A stretch of DNA of 64,000 nucleotides from a virus (IMGVR_UViG_3300017971_000185:421683-485682); one strand, 5' to 3'. Shown: positions 39,801-48,349, numbered from the stretch's first letter. Notes: generated by a model not told the origin, from the letters alone. Made by a program: numbers and translations.

Positions 39801-41437
39801 AGGACATCGGACGCGCCACAGCACGCGCGATGGCGGCACAGACGTTGATCGCAGACCCGTTCACGATCGGCGGACAGAAGGTCGGCCAGGTTGCTCTGGA
39901 CGACGCTGGAACCCGTCAGCGAGGGCTCCAGGCTTTCGAGAAGTACCAGGAGTTGCCCCAGCAGATGAGGACGGCTGCTGCCTCCCAGATTCAAGAGCGG
40001 CTGGAGAACGTCGATCCCGAGAGCCCCGAAGCCAAGGAGCTAAACCGCATCCTCGATGGCATCGCCCTGGCTGCGCTCGTTGATGAACGCGAGGAAGACA
40101 AGCTGCCGCAGATCCCGGGCCGCGAAGTGAATGAGGGATTCGCGGAGGTTGCGCGAGCGATGGCGAAGGCGGGCAAAATTGACTTGTTACTAGGTCCCGT
40201 CGAGGATTTCTACAGCGCGGAGGGCCAGAAGTCGGTCCACTCTGCGATGCAGAGCCTCGATGACGCCAACCTGGCTCGGTCCGTCAAGGACACCATGCCG
40301 GGGATGGATGAGTACCTCGTAGGCACCGAGGAGACGCCAGCGCTCCCAGAAGAGAAGAAGCGGCATTTGCGCCAGGCCATCATCGACATGGCCGTAGACA
40401 ACATGACCGTCGTGGACCGCCTCATCCGCTCCCGACTGGAAGAAGCCGGAGAGAAGAAGAAGGCCCGAGACGCCAAGTATGTGGCCGAGACGGCGCGAAA
40501 AGCTACTGGAAAGTCTTGGTGGCAGAAACTCATCGAGAAGTACCTAAAACCGGATGTTCCGATGGCGCAAACTCGGACTTCCTCCGGTAGTTTGAAACTT
40601 CCAGCGTGGACTCTCCGAGATGGAGAAAGGGTCCGACTGGCAGATTCAGATTCTCCCGAGGAAAGCCCTGTTTTGGACATGCGGTTGGAGTATTTGCGGG
40701 CTCTCAACGACTTTGTGACCAAAGAAATTGGGAAGCCTTCAAAGTCGCATGCAGACCGCGCAATTCAACGATTCTTGGAAACGAAGAACCCGAATTTCCT
40801 CCGATCCGAACCTGAAACTCCAGAAGGAGACTTTGAAAGTGCGGAACGGAAGAAAGAGGGACGAAATTCTCGTTTTTCGCTTGATAGTAGGCACGTATTA
40901 GCAGCGGGGCAGCCTTCTGTCCGCGCTGTCGAACCCTTTTTCGTCTCAAAGAGAGGAAAACAAATGTCAACGCTGACTCGTGAGGCTGCCCAAAAGGTCA
41001 CGGATGACCTTGATCGTATTGCCAATCTCTTCCAGCACAATCACGAATCCCTGGGGGTTCCGCAGAAGATTGCGCTCGACTTTGCCTATCGCTGTGATCT
41101 GCTCTCCGACGAGATTGGCCGTCTGACCGGCCAGGAGAAAGAGGCGTACCAGCAAGGCACAGGAGAGGGTACAGCGCCAGGTTCCGACGACAACACGAAC
41201 AAGGGTCCGTCGCAGCCGTTCAACCCTGCCGAGATCGGCAAGCAGGACAACACGCCCCCGCAGACGGAGCCCGATGAGCCTTACATGAAGGGCAACTTTC
41301 TCCAGAAGGAGTACAACGAGCTTCGCAACTGGCAGGAGCAAGGGTTGTTCTCCAATGCGAAGGCAGCCTCCGTAGTTGCCAGCCGGATGATCGCCAAGCT
41401 TCAGGGGCTTCAAGCTGCACTTGACGGCGCCGAGTAG
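36866..41437 (+). CDS. giant protein with N-terminal topoisomerase IB
   Basis: A 1523-residue protein. Residues about 55-260 are a poxvirus/bacterial-type DNA topoisomerase IB with all five catalytic residues assignable: Arg97 (YERPGNED), Lys133 (YVGKSG), Arg191 (AKDLRGL), His241 and Tyr250 (GHEPSTLRSQY; the His-Tyr gap of nine matches vaccinia). This enzyme relaxes supercoils through a 3'-phosphotyrosine link. After it come an SH3-like piece, long charged coiled-coil regions with KHVAALYLQAWQKA, and repeated helical domains. The last 157 residues may also be made alone from 40964. Position in the head cluster suggests an internal virion protein. Confidence 0.8.
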   Translation: MSDYSVLQVAALYRASQDTKYKGKKVVKNQDGEDTTVYEYSERQVALRDKDKAERIQKLRQRRSDLIKKVKSDLKSKDDKTRLTALAVALIDHTYERPGNEDSADDGHFGVTGWLKKHVTFSGNKATLSYVGKSGVKQKKIVNDAAAVKLLKEITKGKKPDEQILTTDDASITAKDINAYLPEGITAKDLRGLHANEEMLGQLKKVRSKGSKLPKARTERDRILKDEFNRALKETAEIVGHEPSTLRSQYLVPHLEDEYRKDGTVLTNLDKTAAAPKFRNYEEAMAWVKKKSREYGGKNKFLSSDEYREAYPVIKRLSDKAKSEARKSLRGDAERAMKEVGVRFGDRVEWHQVGPFMTVDVFTGTVVDKKGIPYVKLDRPVQGKRTVRWHKGFRRVAAKTAAEVGTDTGTIYAISPEMLHRVVSRSVWRDAADEVWNEGVPADFSALWERMSREIREHGGAVLSPGGDGRWDVTIPEAAPHLQEQGLLPPYGTPEFGREATKSKAEKEEEQIRKLLRPDPKKKPPRHDLRKHRIEEEDEDLKGDRADEDKDRSLNYKHVAALYLQAWQKAKSEEAAKKLFDQYKEKNPDTEKTWQEFLEDPEPKEKKPEEEKSKKDKAEVGEEGEKLWKDIKDEPPPDKGKKPSPDAEAVARKKIVKDTVKGVADSLKSNIAGASLPPAVRKEITTALENMDAEQIKTFNSALQSYGSRAKTLAIDGPKAVQKAERALEDLADYDFAGALKADELAQKVVEQAHANAVIKKDKQKQRGKKRKVTDSIDKMQEVVRDLSGDSKYVIPKKVKDVLKKQLEGMEEEKYEDVIGAVERHLHLMQQEENLDAATALAPAEASLEEFEERIDEMDDPHAKGDQIAEAIQATRVVQRHEQREKAKHQANKAAVSSTARIFGTKEVPSDVMDKLGPALEGLDLEEKEKYVEAVQAEYRDIKNRIETDPATGAQRIPPLLLRESMEALEKPSYEGSPEDIGRATARAMAAQTLIADPFTIGGQKVGQVALDDAGTRQRGLQAFEKYQELPQQMRTAAASQIQERLENVDPESPEAKELNRILDGIALAALVDEREEDKLPQIPGREVNEGFAEVARAMAKAGKIDLLLGPVEDFYSAEGQKSVHSAMQSLDDANLARSVKDTMPGMDEYLVGTEETPALPEEKKRHLRQAIIDMAVDNMTVVDRLIRSRLEEAGEKKKARDAKYVAETARKATGKSWWQKLIEKYLKPDVPMAQTRTSSGSLKLPAWTLRDGERVRLADSDSPEESPVLDMRLEYLRALNDFVTKEIGKPSKSHADRAIQRFLETKNPNFLRSEPETPEGDFESAERKKEGRNSRFSLDSRHVLAAGQPSVRAVEPFFVSKRGKQMSTLTREAAQKVTDDLDRIANLFQHNHESLGVPQKIALDFAYRCDLLSDEIGRLTGQEKEAYQQGTGEGTAPGSDDNTNKGPSQPFNPAEIGKQDNTPPQTEPDEPYMKGNFLQKEYNELRNWQEQGLFSNAKAASVVASRMIAKLQGLQAALDGAE
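40964..41437 (+). CDS. possible internally initiated 157-residue protein
   Basis: In frame with the end of the 1523-residue protein, an ATG at 40964 is preceded by a strong ribosome site (gagaggaaaac). Its product starts MSTLTREAAQKVTDDLDRIA, a helical N-terminus typical of a separate head protein, and ends in a short helix (VVASRMIAKLQGLQAALDG). The roughly 400 bases before it have lower GC and different codon use than the regions around them. This could be a gene that fused to the upstream ORF but is still expressed on its own. Confidence 0.45.
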   Translation: MSTLTREAAQKVTDDLDRIANLFQHNHESLGVPQKIALDFAYRCDLLSDEIGRLTGQEKEAYQQGTGEGTAPGSDDNTNKGPSQPFNPAEIGKQDNTPPQTEPDEPYMKGNFLQKEYNELRNWQEQGLFSNAKAASVVASRMIAKLQGLQAALDGAE

Positions 41438-41446
41438 GCGATCTGC

Positions 41447-41980
41447 ATGGAACGCAGGTCAGACGATGTGAATTGGCAGGAGACCACACGGGAATTCACC
41501 GTGGGGGATTCTGTCAGGCTATTCAACGGCGAGGATACCGATGTAGGCCGCGTCGTTGCCGTCTGGCCTGCGATCGGAATGCTCGATCTGCAATTTGCCA
41601 CGGGGTGGACTCGTAAGCCGGTCGAGGATGTGGTCCGGCTGGACAAGTGGACTCCGTATGCGCCGCCGAAGACCGAGCACAGTCAAGTTCCAGGCGGTGC
41701 GGGTACGGTTCCTGTCAGCGCAGGCCCGGCAAACAAGCAATCTAGCGTGCGCCGGGTTGCGGAAGCATACGTCAAGAAGGCGCTCTATTGGGCCGCACGA
41801 GATCGCCAGTACCGACCCACACAAGAGGAGATTGAGACTGGCGAATACATCTGCCCACGATGCAAAGGGTCGATGGGGATGGCTCGCTACAAACGACGCA
41901 ACGGCATCACTGAAAGGCTTCTGGCCTGTCATAGGTGTCTCTTCTTGATCAAACCAATGGACGCCGGGTTGGAGGGCTAG
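41447..41980 (+). CDS. zinc-ribbon hypothetical protein
   Basis: A 177-residue protein with an N-terminal beta-barrel-like part (VGDSVRLFNGEDTDVGRVV), a middle RRVAEAYVKKALYWAARDRQ segment carrying the cluster's recurring motif, and a C-terminal zinc ribbon (CPRCKGSMG ... LLACHRC). It directly precedes the protease gene with its stop abutting the GTG. Function unknown; possibly a small head-assembly or nucleic-acid-binding factor. Confidence 0.55.
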   Translation: MERRSDDVNWQETTREFTVGDSVRLFNGEDTDVGRVVAVWPAIGMLDLQFATGWTRKPVEDVVRLDKWTPYAPPKTEHSQVPGGAGTVPVSAGPANKQSSVRRVAEAYVKKALYWAARDRQYRPTQEEIETGEYICPRCKGSMGMARYKRRNGITERLLACHRCLFLIKPMDAGLEG

Positions 41981-44900
41981 GTGGCTTTCCTCAAGTACGC
42001 ATACGCTCAGACCGTCGAGCCCGCCATATCGGGACGCGGTTGGAGCAAGATCCGCACGGCAAGCGGCGGGTCTGATGCGAATTTGGTCGAGAAGGCCAGC
42101 GAGATCCTCGGGGAAAACTTCGACCCCCATCGGTATCTGCTGACACACGCCACGATCGTCGCGTCCGTGGACGTGGAAGAAGTCCCGAACGTCAAGCTCG
42201 GGTCAGTCCTCGATCCCAACACGGGACGCCGGATCAACCGGAAGTGGACCGACTACCGGGTCATACCTGAGTGCGACAAATTCATCAACAACAACTGTTT
42301 CATTCCTGGGACGCTCATCACAATGGCAGATGGCACGGTCAAGGCCATCGAGGACATCTGTGAGGGGGATGAGGTTCTGACGCATCTTGGTCGGCCGAAG
42401 CGAGTGACGGCCACGATGCGGCGCGATGTCGTTGAGGAATTACGCGAGATCAAGCCGCGAGGAACAACGGAGCGGCTGTATGTCACGGCAGAGCATCCGT
42501 TCTATGTGTTTCGTGAGAACGCATGTGTGAATTGTGGAAGCCCGGCGCGGCAGCATGTCTCATGGAATGCACGCTGCATTTCGCATCTCATAGGGAAGTT
42601 TTACTGTTCCAGCGAGTGTTACTACGCGAAGCGGGTTCCGAAGCGCGAATTGTTGGAAGAGAAACGGGGAGAGTTTGTCGAGGCGAAGGATCTGACAGAC
42701 CGCGATTTCACTGCTTCTCCCGTACTGAGAGGTGCAAAGGATGTTGGGCTGACGCTTGGGCAAGCCCGTCTGATTGGATTGTTCTTGGCGGAAGGCTACT
42801 ACGAGCAGGATAGTAGAAACGATAATGAGCGAGTTGGGGCGATCTGGGCTTTTCACAAAGATGAAGCTCCTACGCTCGCGCGGCTCGTTCGGGATCTCAT
42901 GAAGCGGGAGTTTGGGGTCGAGTGTGTCATACGGCCCCACAAGAACGACAACGGGATTCATGTCACGACAAGGACCCATCGTGACGCGGCGGCCTTCTTC
43001 ACCAAGTGGGTTCGCGGAAGTGGATCTAAGACAAAGACTCTCCATCCTGATCTGCTGTTTGCTTCTGCCGACATACAAATGGAAATCGCGCGGGGGTGGC
43101 TGGAAGGAGACGGGTGTTTTCAGGACACACGCACTGAGAAAAAGCCTGGTGATATCCGGCTGACTGGCGATACCTCGAATCGTTCCCTTGCCAGTCAGAT
43201 GCAGATCATCTTGCAGCGGCTCGGGATCTCTTCCCACCTGACACGCATAGAATCGCCAGGACGTAAACGGCTGATCGTTGATGGTGAAATCAAGATTGTC
43301 AACGATCCCGAGAAGCCGCGAAACGTATCGTGGGCGCTTGCTTGCGGGGGTGCTTGGGTTGAAGATCTCGTGCAGGATACGGTGTACGAAGAGCCGTATC
43401 TTGCAGCCGTCGAGGAGCGCGGAGGACTTCAAGCTGCGCCCAAGTTGCGCTTCTTGAATGGCTACCACCTGCAAATCATCGAGAACCTCGATACGATCGC
43501 TTACGCGGGCCCTGTCTACAACTTTGATGTTGAAGACGACCACTCGTATGTTGCTAACGGTGTCGCTGTTCACAACTGTGATGCTTGGGCTCGTCCGGTG
43601 TTGATGAAGTCGTACCGGACGTTCATCGGGGCACAAAACTTCTGCGAGCACTTGCAGAAGGAAGAAGAGTCGAAAGGCCGAATCATCGATGCCGTGGCTC
43701 GCGATATTGGACCATCAGTCTACATTGACATTTTGCTCGCGACGGATCGTCGGCACACAGGTCTCGTGAGGGACATCGAGTCTGGCAAGATGAGCACTCT
43801 GAGTATGGGGTGCTTTCTGGCCGGGACGCAGGTGTCGTTGCAGGACGGCCAGCGGGTGGCGATCGAGGAGGTGGTCCCAGGGGATATGGTGCTGACCCAC
43901 AAGGGTCGTTTTCGCGAGGTGCTCAACACGCAGATTCGGACGTATCGAGGAGAGTTGCGTCGGATCAAGGCGGTTGGGGTTTCTTCTACCATTCAGGCGA
44001 CGGCGAACCATGGGTTTGAGGTTTTGCGGGCTCCGAAGACGTGCGCTTGTGGGTGTGGAGAGCCCCTTGGGGAGACAAGCTCTATAACGCGCCGCACGAC
44101 ACGTCGTTTCAAACGAGGCCACGACAAACGGATCTACAACCCCAACAACACCTATTCGCTGGCGGAAGCCCGGCGGCGGAAGCAGCAGATTACTGATCTC
44201 AAAGCGCTTCGTTTCGAGAAAGTACGAGCGGATGAGCTTGAGGTTGGTGATTTCTTGTGCTTTCCCAAGGTTCGATTTCATCTACAGACTAAAGGCTGGA
44301 CGGTTGGCAAGGCAAGGCTGGCTGGCTATTTCTTGGCCGAAGGTTCCTATCTCAAACACAAGGGTGAGCACGTTGAAGTGCAATTCAACTTCTCCATGGA
44401 GGAGAAGGACACTTATGTTCGTGAGGTAGTCGAGCTTCTTAAGGAGGAGTTTCCCGAGGCTAACGAACCCTGGGTTCAGGACCGGCCTAGTCGGAACACC
44501 TGTGTGGTCCACATGACTGGCCGTGATGCCGTGGCTTGGTTCTATAAACACTGCGGTGAGTATAGCCACGGCAAGCGGGTGTCGTTTGAGGCGATGCACG
44601 TACCCGCGGAGTTACACCGGCATCTTGTTGGCGCCTGGATCAATGGTGATGGCACGTTGGGTAAGGACAACAAGACGCTTTCGGGGACGACGACTTCCTA
44701 TGCCTTGGCGTGTCAGTTGCATCTGCTATTGACGCGATGCGGTGTTTTTGTGCGGATGGAATGCGCGCAAAATGGAAGAGCGATCGAGCTTGCGGAGGCT
44801 GTAGGCGCCGGTTGGATGCCCGATCCTGAAACGGGTAAGCGTCCGGCCATTACTCTCGCGGTTGGGCTGTCCTCTGCACAACAGCTTCGGGGGTATTCTG

Positions 44901-46096
44901 ACAAGGTTGGCCGTCCGTCAGAGGCACAGCAGCAGCTTCGTGTTTTAGATGACCATGTGGTTTTCCCCGTCACCTCTGTTGAGTCGGGCTGGTACGAAGG
45001 GCCGGTCTACAACATGGAAGTAGAGGAGGACCACACCTATGTGGTTGAGGGTGTGGCAGTTCACAACTGTTCGGTCACCGAGACGATCTGCACGAAGTGT
45101 GGAAATGTTGGCGCTGATGAAACAGAACTTTGCAATCATGTCCGATTTGAGAAGGGCAACTACTTCTACGATGACAAGGGCAACAAGCACAGAGTTGCTG
45201 AGCTTTGCGGCCACCCCACGCTGGCCAACGGAGGCGTCAACTTCATCGAGGCTTCCTGGGTCGCAACCCCGGCCTTCGGTGGCGCTGTCGCTCGGAACAT
45301 CCTGACGCCCACGGGCATGAGCCCAGAGATGCTTCGCCAGGCTCAGAGGGTTCTGAGCGAGCCTCCGCCACAGTGGCTCGATGGGCTCGCGAAAGCAGCC
45401 AGCAAAGAACCACCGTCAGACTTCAGCGAGGCTATCCAAGTTTCGCAAGCCGAGTCTCCCGCGAAGTCGCGGACTCGGGTTAGTGACTACTACGCTCCCG
45501 ATGGTCCCGGAGCCATCATCGGAGAGCCCGGCAGTGCCCCAGAGGAGATTCTCGGATTCGACTTTGGTGACGATGAGGGCGGCGGCGAAGAGGAGAAGAA
45601 GCCGGAAGAGAAGCCGGAAGCGGGCCCGCTGGACCAGCTTACCGATGCTGTCTACCAGCAGGTTCTCGACCGCGTGACTCAGAAGGTTCAAGACGAGTTA
45701 GCAGGGCGGGGGGAACAGCCTTCCGTGCAAGAGCCTGCAAATTCGACTGGCGAAGACATCATCAAACAAGCCGCCCACAAGCGTGCGTATCGGCTGGGAA
45801 TCGAGGCCATCGTGAAGTCGGCCTCAGGAGACGCCCATCTGATTGACGCCGTTGCGCGATTCAACTCGCGCATGGGCGTGAAGGTTCCCAGAGCGCTCTA
45901 CATGGCCGCTCTGAGTTTAGGGCCGCTATCCAAACACGGCTCGATTGAGGAGTGGGCTGTGAATGCTCACAGCGCACTCAACCGTACACCGTCCTTGGGA
46001 GAGACCAAGACGCTTCTGCGCCTTGGAAAACTTCTCGATCAAATGGCGGCTTTCACCAACCACAACCACAAAGTCGAGGAATCTCGCAATGGGTAA
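41981..46096 (+). CDS. probable prohead protease with two inteins
   Basis: A 1371-residue precursor; removing two inteins leaves about 525 residues. The extein reads THATIVASVDVEEVP, FINNN|CDAWARPVLMKSYRTF, NFCEHLQKEEESKGRIIDAV, YIDILLATDRRHTGLVRDIE, KMSTLSMG|CSVTETICTKCG, then an acidic, scaffold-like C-terminus. This pattern matches T4 gp21-like or other capsid-maturation serine proteases; His of CEHLQ and Ser of STLSMG are my candidates for catalysis. Such proteases trim scaffold and head proteins during prohead maturation. The gene is flanked by zinc-ribbon and scaffold genes as expected. The GTG start immediately follows the previous stop. Confidence 0.75.
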   Translation: MAFLKYAYAQTVEPAISGRGWSKIRTASGGSDANLVEKASEILGENFDPHRYLLTHATIVASVDVEEVPNVKLGSVLDPNTGRRINRKWTDYRVIPECDKFINNNCFIPGTLITMADGTVKAIEDICEGDEVLTHLGRPKRVTATMRRDVVEELREIKPRGTTERLYVTAEHPFYVFRENACVNCGSPARQHVSWNARCISHLIGKFYCSSECYYAKRVPKRELLEEKRGEFVEAKDLTDRDFTASPVLRGAKDVGLTLGQARLIGLFLAEGYYEQDSRNDNERVGAIWAFHKDEAPTLARLVRDLMKREFGVECVIRPHKNDNGIHVTTRTHRDAAAFFTKWVRGSGSKTKTLHPDLLFASADIQMEIARGWLEGDGCFQDTRTEKKPGDIRLTGDTSNRSLASQMQIILQRLGISSHLTRIESPGRKRLIVDGEIKIVNDPEKPRNVSWALACGGAWVEDLVQDTVYEEPYLAAVEERGGLQAAPKLRFLNGYHLQIIENLDTIAYAGPVYNFDVEDDHSYVANGVAVHNCDAWARPVLMKSYRTFIGAQNFCEHLQKEEESKGRIIDAVARDIGPSVYIDILLATDRRHTGLVRDIESGKMSTLSMGCFLAGTQVSLQDGQRVAIEEVVPGDMVLTHKGRFREVLNTQIRTYRGELRRIKAVGVSSTIQATANHGFEVLRAPKTCACGCGEPLGETSSITRRTTRRFKRGHDKRIYNPNNTYSLAEARRRKQQITDLKALRFEKVRADELEVGDFLCFPKVRFHLQTKGWTVGKARLAGYFLAEGSYLKHKGEHVEVQFNFSMEEKDTYVREVVELLKEEFPEANEPWVQDRPSRNTCVVHMTGRDAVAWFYKHCGEYSHGKRVSFEAMHVPAELHRHLVGAWINGDGTLGKDNKTLSGTTTSYALACQLHLLLTRCGVFVRMECAQNGRAIELAEAVGAGWMPDPETGKRPAITLAVGLSSAQQLRGYSDKVGRPSEAQQQLRVLDDHVVFPVTSVESGWYEGPVYNMEVEEDHTYVVEGVAVHNCSVTETICTKCGNVGADETELCNHVRFEKGNYFYDDKGNKHRVAELCGHPTLANGGVNFIEASWVATPAFGGAVARNILTPTGMSPEMLRQAQRVLSEPPPQWLDGLAKAASKEPPSDFSEAIQVSQAESPAKSRTRVSDYYAPDGPGAIIGEPGSAPEEILGFDFGDDEGGGEEEKKPEEKPEAGPLDQLTDAVYQQVLDRVTQKVQDELAGRGEQPSVQEPANSTGEDIIKQAAHKRAYRLGIEAIVKSASGDAHLIDAVARFNSRMGVKVPRALYMAALSLGPLSKHGSIEEWAVNAHSALNRTPSLGETKTLLRLGKLLDQMAAFTNHNHKVEESRNG
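42296..43576 (+). mobile_element. LAGLIDADG intein 1 in prohead protease
   Basis: A 427-residue intein inserted after FINNN. Block A is CFIPGTLITMADGTVKAIED, block B is LYVTAEHPFYVF, block F is PVYNFDVEDDHSYVANG and block G is VAVHN followed by Cys. It has a C-x2-C zinc-like insert (CVNCGSPARQH ... CSSEC) and two LAGLIDADG motifs (RLIGLFLAEGYY, IARGWLEGDGCF). All splicing residues are intact. Confidence 0.93.
43811..45067 (+). mobile_element. LAGLIDADG intein 2 in prohead protease
   Basis: A 419-residue intein inserted after STLSMG, beside the presumed catalytic serine. Block A is CFLAGTQVSLQDGQRVAIEE, block B is IQATANHGFEVL, block F is PVYNMEVEEDHTYVVEG and block G is VAVHN then Cys. It contains a CACGCGEPLG zinc-type module like those in the dnaX endonuclease and motifs RLAGYFLAEGSYL and LVGAWINGDGTLG. 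It is more similar to intein 1 (same ends) than to the portal intein. Confidence 0.93.
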
Positions 46097-47474
46097 TCGT
46101 CAACGACTGACCTGGGATAAGGGAGCCGCTGCATCGGACAAAGAAGCGTCCCCGCCACCGCAAATTCCGGCCAATGACCGGACCGAGAAGTCCGAGCATC
46201 CGGCGGCACAGCCCGATCCCGACTACGCGAAATACAAGGAAGGCGACCCGTCTGCCTGGGCCGAGGACGTACATCCTGGTCCCTACGACACGGCCGCTGC
46301 TCCTGCAACGCCCGGCTACAGAGAGCCAGCAGACCACCCGGCCGCCAAACCCGGCAAGCCCATGAGTGCGTCTGACCAGAGCGAGGAGGAGATTCGCAGG
46401 GCCACCGAGTTGAAGGCGGCGAAGTGCATTCGCGTCGCTGCCGTGATGCTCGGCGATGTCCCCGAGGGCGTCGATGAGGAAAAGCATGTCCTGGCCATCG
46501 AGAGCCAGGCTCTCGATCTCATGGACCTTCCCGACGATCACCTTCAGTCGACTCTGGAGCGTCTCGGAATGGCCGACGATGAGGAATCCGACAAGGAAGC
46601 CTCCATGGACATCACAGCCCGTCTCGACAGGCTTGAGTCTGGCCTGGAGCGCATCGCAGAGAAGATGGGCATCGCCGGCAATCTGTTCGGCCAGATGGAT
46701 GAGCCGATCATCGAAGAGCCCATGGAGGAAGACCTGCTGGAGACTCCACTGGAGGAAGAGGACGCGATGCTGGAAGAGATGCTGGCTCAAGATGAGCCGG
46801 TAGTCGAGGAAGACGCCATGCTGGAGGAGATGCTCTCCCAGGATGACGACGATCTCGATGACGACGAGGAAGAGATGCTCGCGGCCATGCTCTGCGGACG
46901 TACCGCGGCCGACGAGGAGGAGGAAAAGGAAGAGGACAAGGAGGGCGGCAAGAAGGCCAAGAAGGGTGAGGACGATGAGGATGAGGAGGCCGATGAGGAC
47001 AAGGAGAGCGCCTGCAAGAAGGCCGAGGAGGAGGAGAAGAAGGAGGAGAAAGAGCCCGAGGAGAAAGAGGCTTCCCTCGACATCCAGCTTGAAGACCCAA
47101 TGGGCCTGATGGATACGTCAGCCCCAGACAGCGACACAGATCTGGAGCTTCTCTACCGCACTGCCGAGGACGATGAGGACAAGGGCGGCAAGCCCGAAAA
47201 GGGCAAGATCCCTTCGCAGTTTGAGAAGAAGGACAAGGACGAGGAAGAGGGCAAGAAGGAAGAGGACAAGGCCGAGGAGAAGGAGGAAGAGGCCCAGGAT
47301 GAGGGTGAGAAGGAAGGCGGCAAGAAGAAAGGTACTGATCTCCGTCCGCAGCCGAAGGAGCCCAGCACAGGGGCTCAGGCTCTCGGCACCGTCCAGAAGT
47401 CGGCGTCGAGCGAGGTCAGCGATCTCAGCAGCCTGTGGGAGCACGCTCCCGACGTGTCCTCAGTGTTCAAGTAG
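46089..47474 (+). CDS. acidic scaffold-like protein
   Basis: A 461-residue, extremely acidic protein. The N-terminus (MGNRQRLTWDKGAAASDKEA, then DPSAWAEDVHPGPYD) is Pro-rich, the centre has repeats (EEEDAMLEEMLAQDEPVVEE) and the last third is a Lys/Glu-rich low-complexity coil ending LWEHAPDVSSVFK. Gene order protease-scaffold-decoration-capsid and the composition fit an internal scaffold removed by the protease. The ATG at 46089 overlaps the protease end. Confidence 0.65.
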   Translation: MGNRQRLTWDKGAAASDKEASPPPQIPANDRTEKSEHPAAQPDPDYAKYKEGDPSAWAEDVHPGPYDTAAAPATPGYREPADHPAAKPGKPMSASDQSEEEIRRATELKAAKCIRVAAVMLGDVPEGVDEEKHVLAIESQALDLMDLPDDHLQSTLERLGMADDEESDKEASMDITARLDRLESGLERIAEKMGIAGNLFGQMDEPIIEEPMEEDLLETPLEEEDAMLEEMLAQDEPVVEEDAMLEEMLSQDDDDLDDDEEEMLAAMLCGRTAADEEEEKEEDKEGGKKAKKGEDDEDEEADEDKESACKKAEEEEKKEEKEPEEKEASLDIQLEDPMGLMDTSAPDSDTDLELLYRTAEDDEDKGGKPEKGKIPSQFEKKDKDEEEGKKEEDKAEEKEEEAQDEGEKEGGKKKGTDLRPQPKEPSTGAQALGTVQKSASSEVSDLSSLWEHAPDVSSVFK

Positions 47475-47482
47475 GACTTTCG

Positions 47483-47514
47483 CCTACCTGCCCTTTTCAT
47501 CGAGGGCAGGTAGG
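47483..47514 (+). terminator. 12-bp perfect hairpin after scaffold gene
   Basis: cctacctgccct (47483-47494) pairs perfectly with 47503-47514 across an 8-base loop. No T run follows. It sits 8 bases after the scaffold stop and could be a partial terminator or an RNA-processing site that raises capsid mRNA relative to upstream messages. Confidence 0.6.
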
Positions 47515-47668
47515 TAATCGGGTTCCACCATCGGTGGAATGACTATACGCACCCATATAAGTATCGGAGCTTGGTGAGGGTTGGTCTTTGACCACCATTC
47601 TGGGGGTCGCCCCGTCAAGCCGCAATCCACCAAACCTGTGAACAGGGAGCAAAAGGAGCCATAGAAAA
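47515..47668 (+). promoter_or_regulatory. structured leader upstream of decoration/capsid genes
   Basis: A 154-base non-coding leader. It contains a 7-bp hairpin (ttccacc 47523-47529, loop atc, ggtggaa 47533-47539), a small tggtc/gacca hairpin near 47581-47593, and the ribosome site aaggagcc before the ATG at 47669. The AT-rich stretch tatacgcacccatataag (47544-47561) could contain a promoter. Strong head-protein expression would be expected from here. Confidence 0.4.
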
Positions 47669-48349
47669 ATGGCGTTGCTTGGACAGGCGAGTGGTGGTTT
47701 CACGGAGTCGTCCTCGGCTCTCCGAATTCTCCATGTGGGTGTGCGTAACACCGTGGGGGTTCTGACCGAGGATAGCTTCACGCAAACCAACCCTCCCGTA
47801 ACTACGGTGGCTGCTCAGATTTCCACTCAGTGCGATACGTCAGTGCTGGGTGTTCTGTCTGGGTCGGTCGCTTTCACGCGCGTTGACGCGGGGGACAACT
47901 TCATCGGTGGTCCCGTTGAGCACGGTCTTGGCAATCAAGCATTCCAGATCAAGCCGGTCGGATGCTTCATCAACACCGCGGTCGGAAACGCATTCGAGAA
48001 TCAGCCCGGTCCCGCAAGTGGGAAGGGCCCCTACGTCTCGGCTCAGGGAACCTACGGGAATGCCCTCTTCGAGAGCCAGGTCATCGAGGCAGCTACCGTT
48101 GGTGGTGGCGTCCTGGCGGCCGGTACGGACATCGTCTACTCGACTGGTATGCGCCTGTTTGCTTCACGCAACGGGTACTTGCAGCCAATGGAGTCGGCGC
48201 AAGCTGGCGCTGCAACCTCGTTCCTGAACGCGGCCCACTCGGTCGAGATCACGAACGGCATTGTGGTAGCAGATGTAACCCTCATCGGCATCCTCAAGAT
48301 GCCCCCTGACGCAACCATGAATGAGTTGGTCTACGACCAGCGCATCTAG
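47669..48349 (+). CDS. capsid decoration or minor head protein
   Basis: A 226-residue, Gly/Ala/Val-rich beta protein (ATVGGGVLAAGTDIVYSTGM) with few charges, located between scaffold and major capsid genes and sharing their transcript. It resembles proteins that decorate or cement capsids in its place and composition. A separate possibility is a head-fibre protein. It has no signal peptide or enzyme motif. Confidence 0.6.
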   Translation: MALLGQASGGFTESSSALRILHVGVRNTVGVLTEDSFTQTNPPVTTVAAQISTQCDTSVLGVLSGSVAFTRVDAGDNFIGGPVEHGLGNQAFQIKPVGCFINTAVGNAFENQPGPASGKGPYVSAQGTYGNALFESQVIEAATVGGGVLAAGTDIVYSTGMRLFASRNGYLQPMESAQAGAATSFLNAAHSVEITNGIVVADVTLIGILKMPPDATMNELVYDQRI

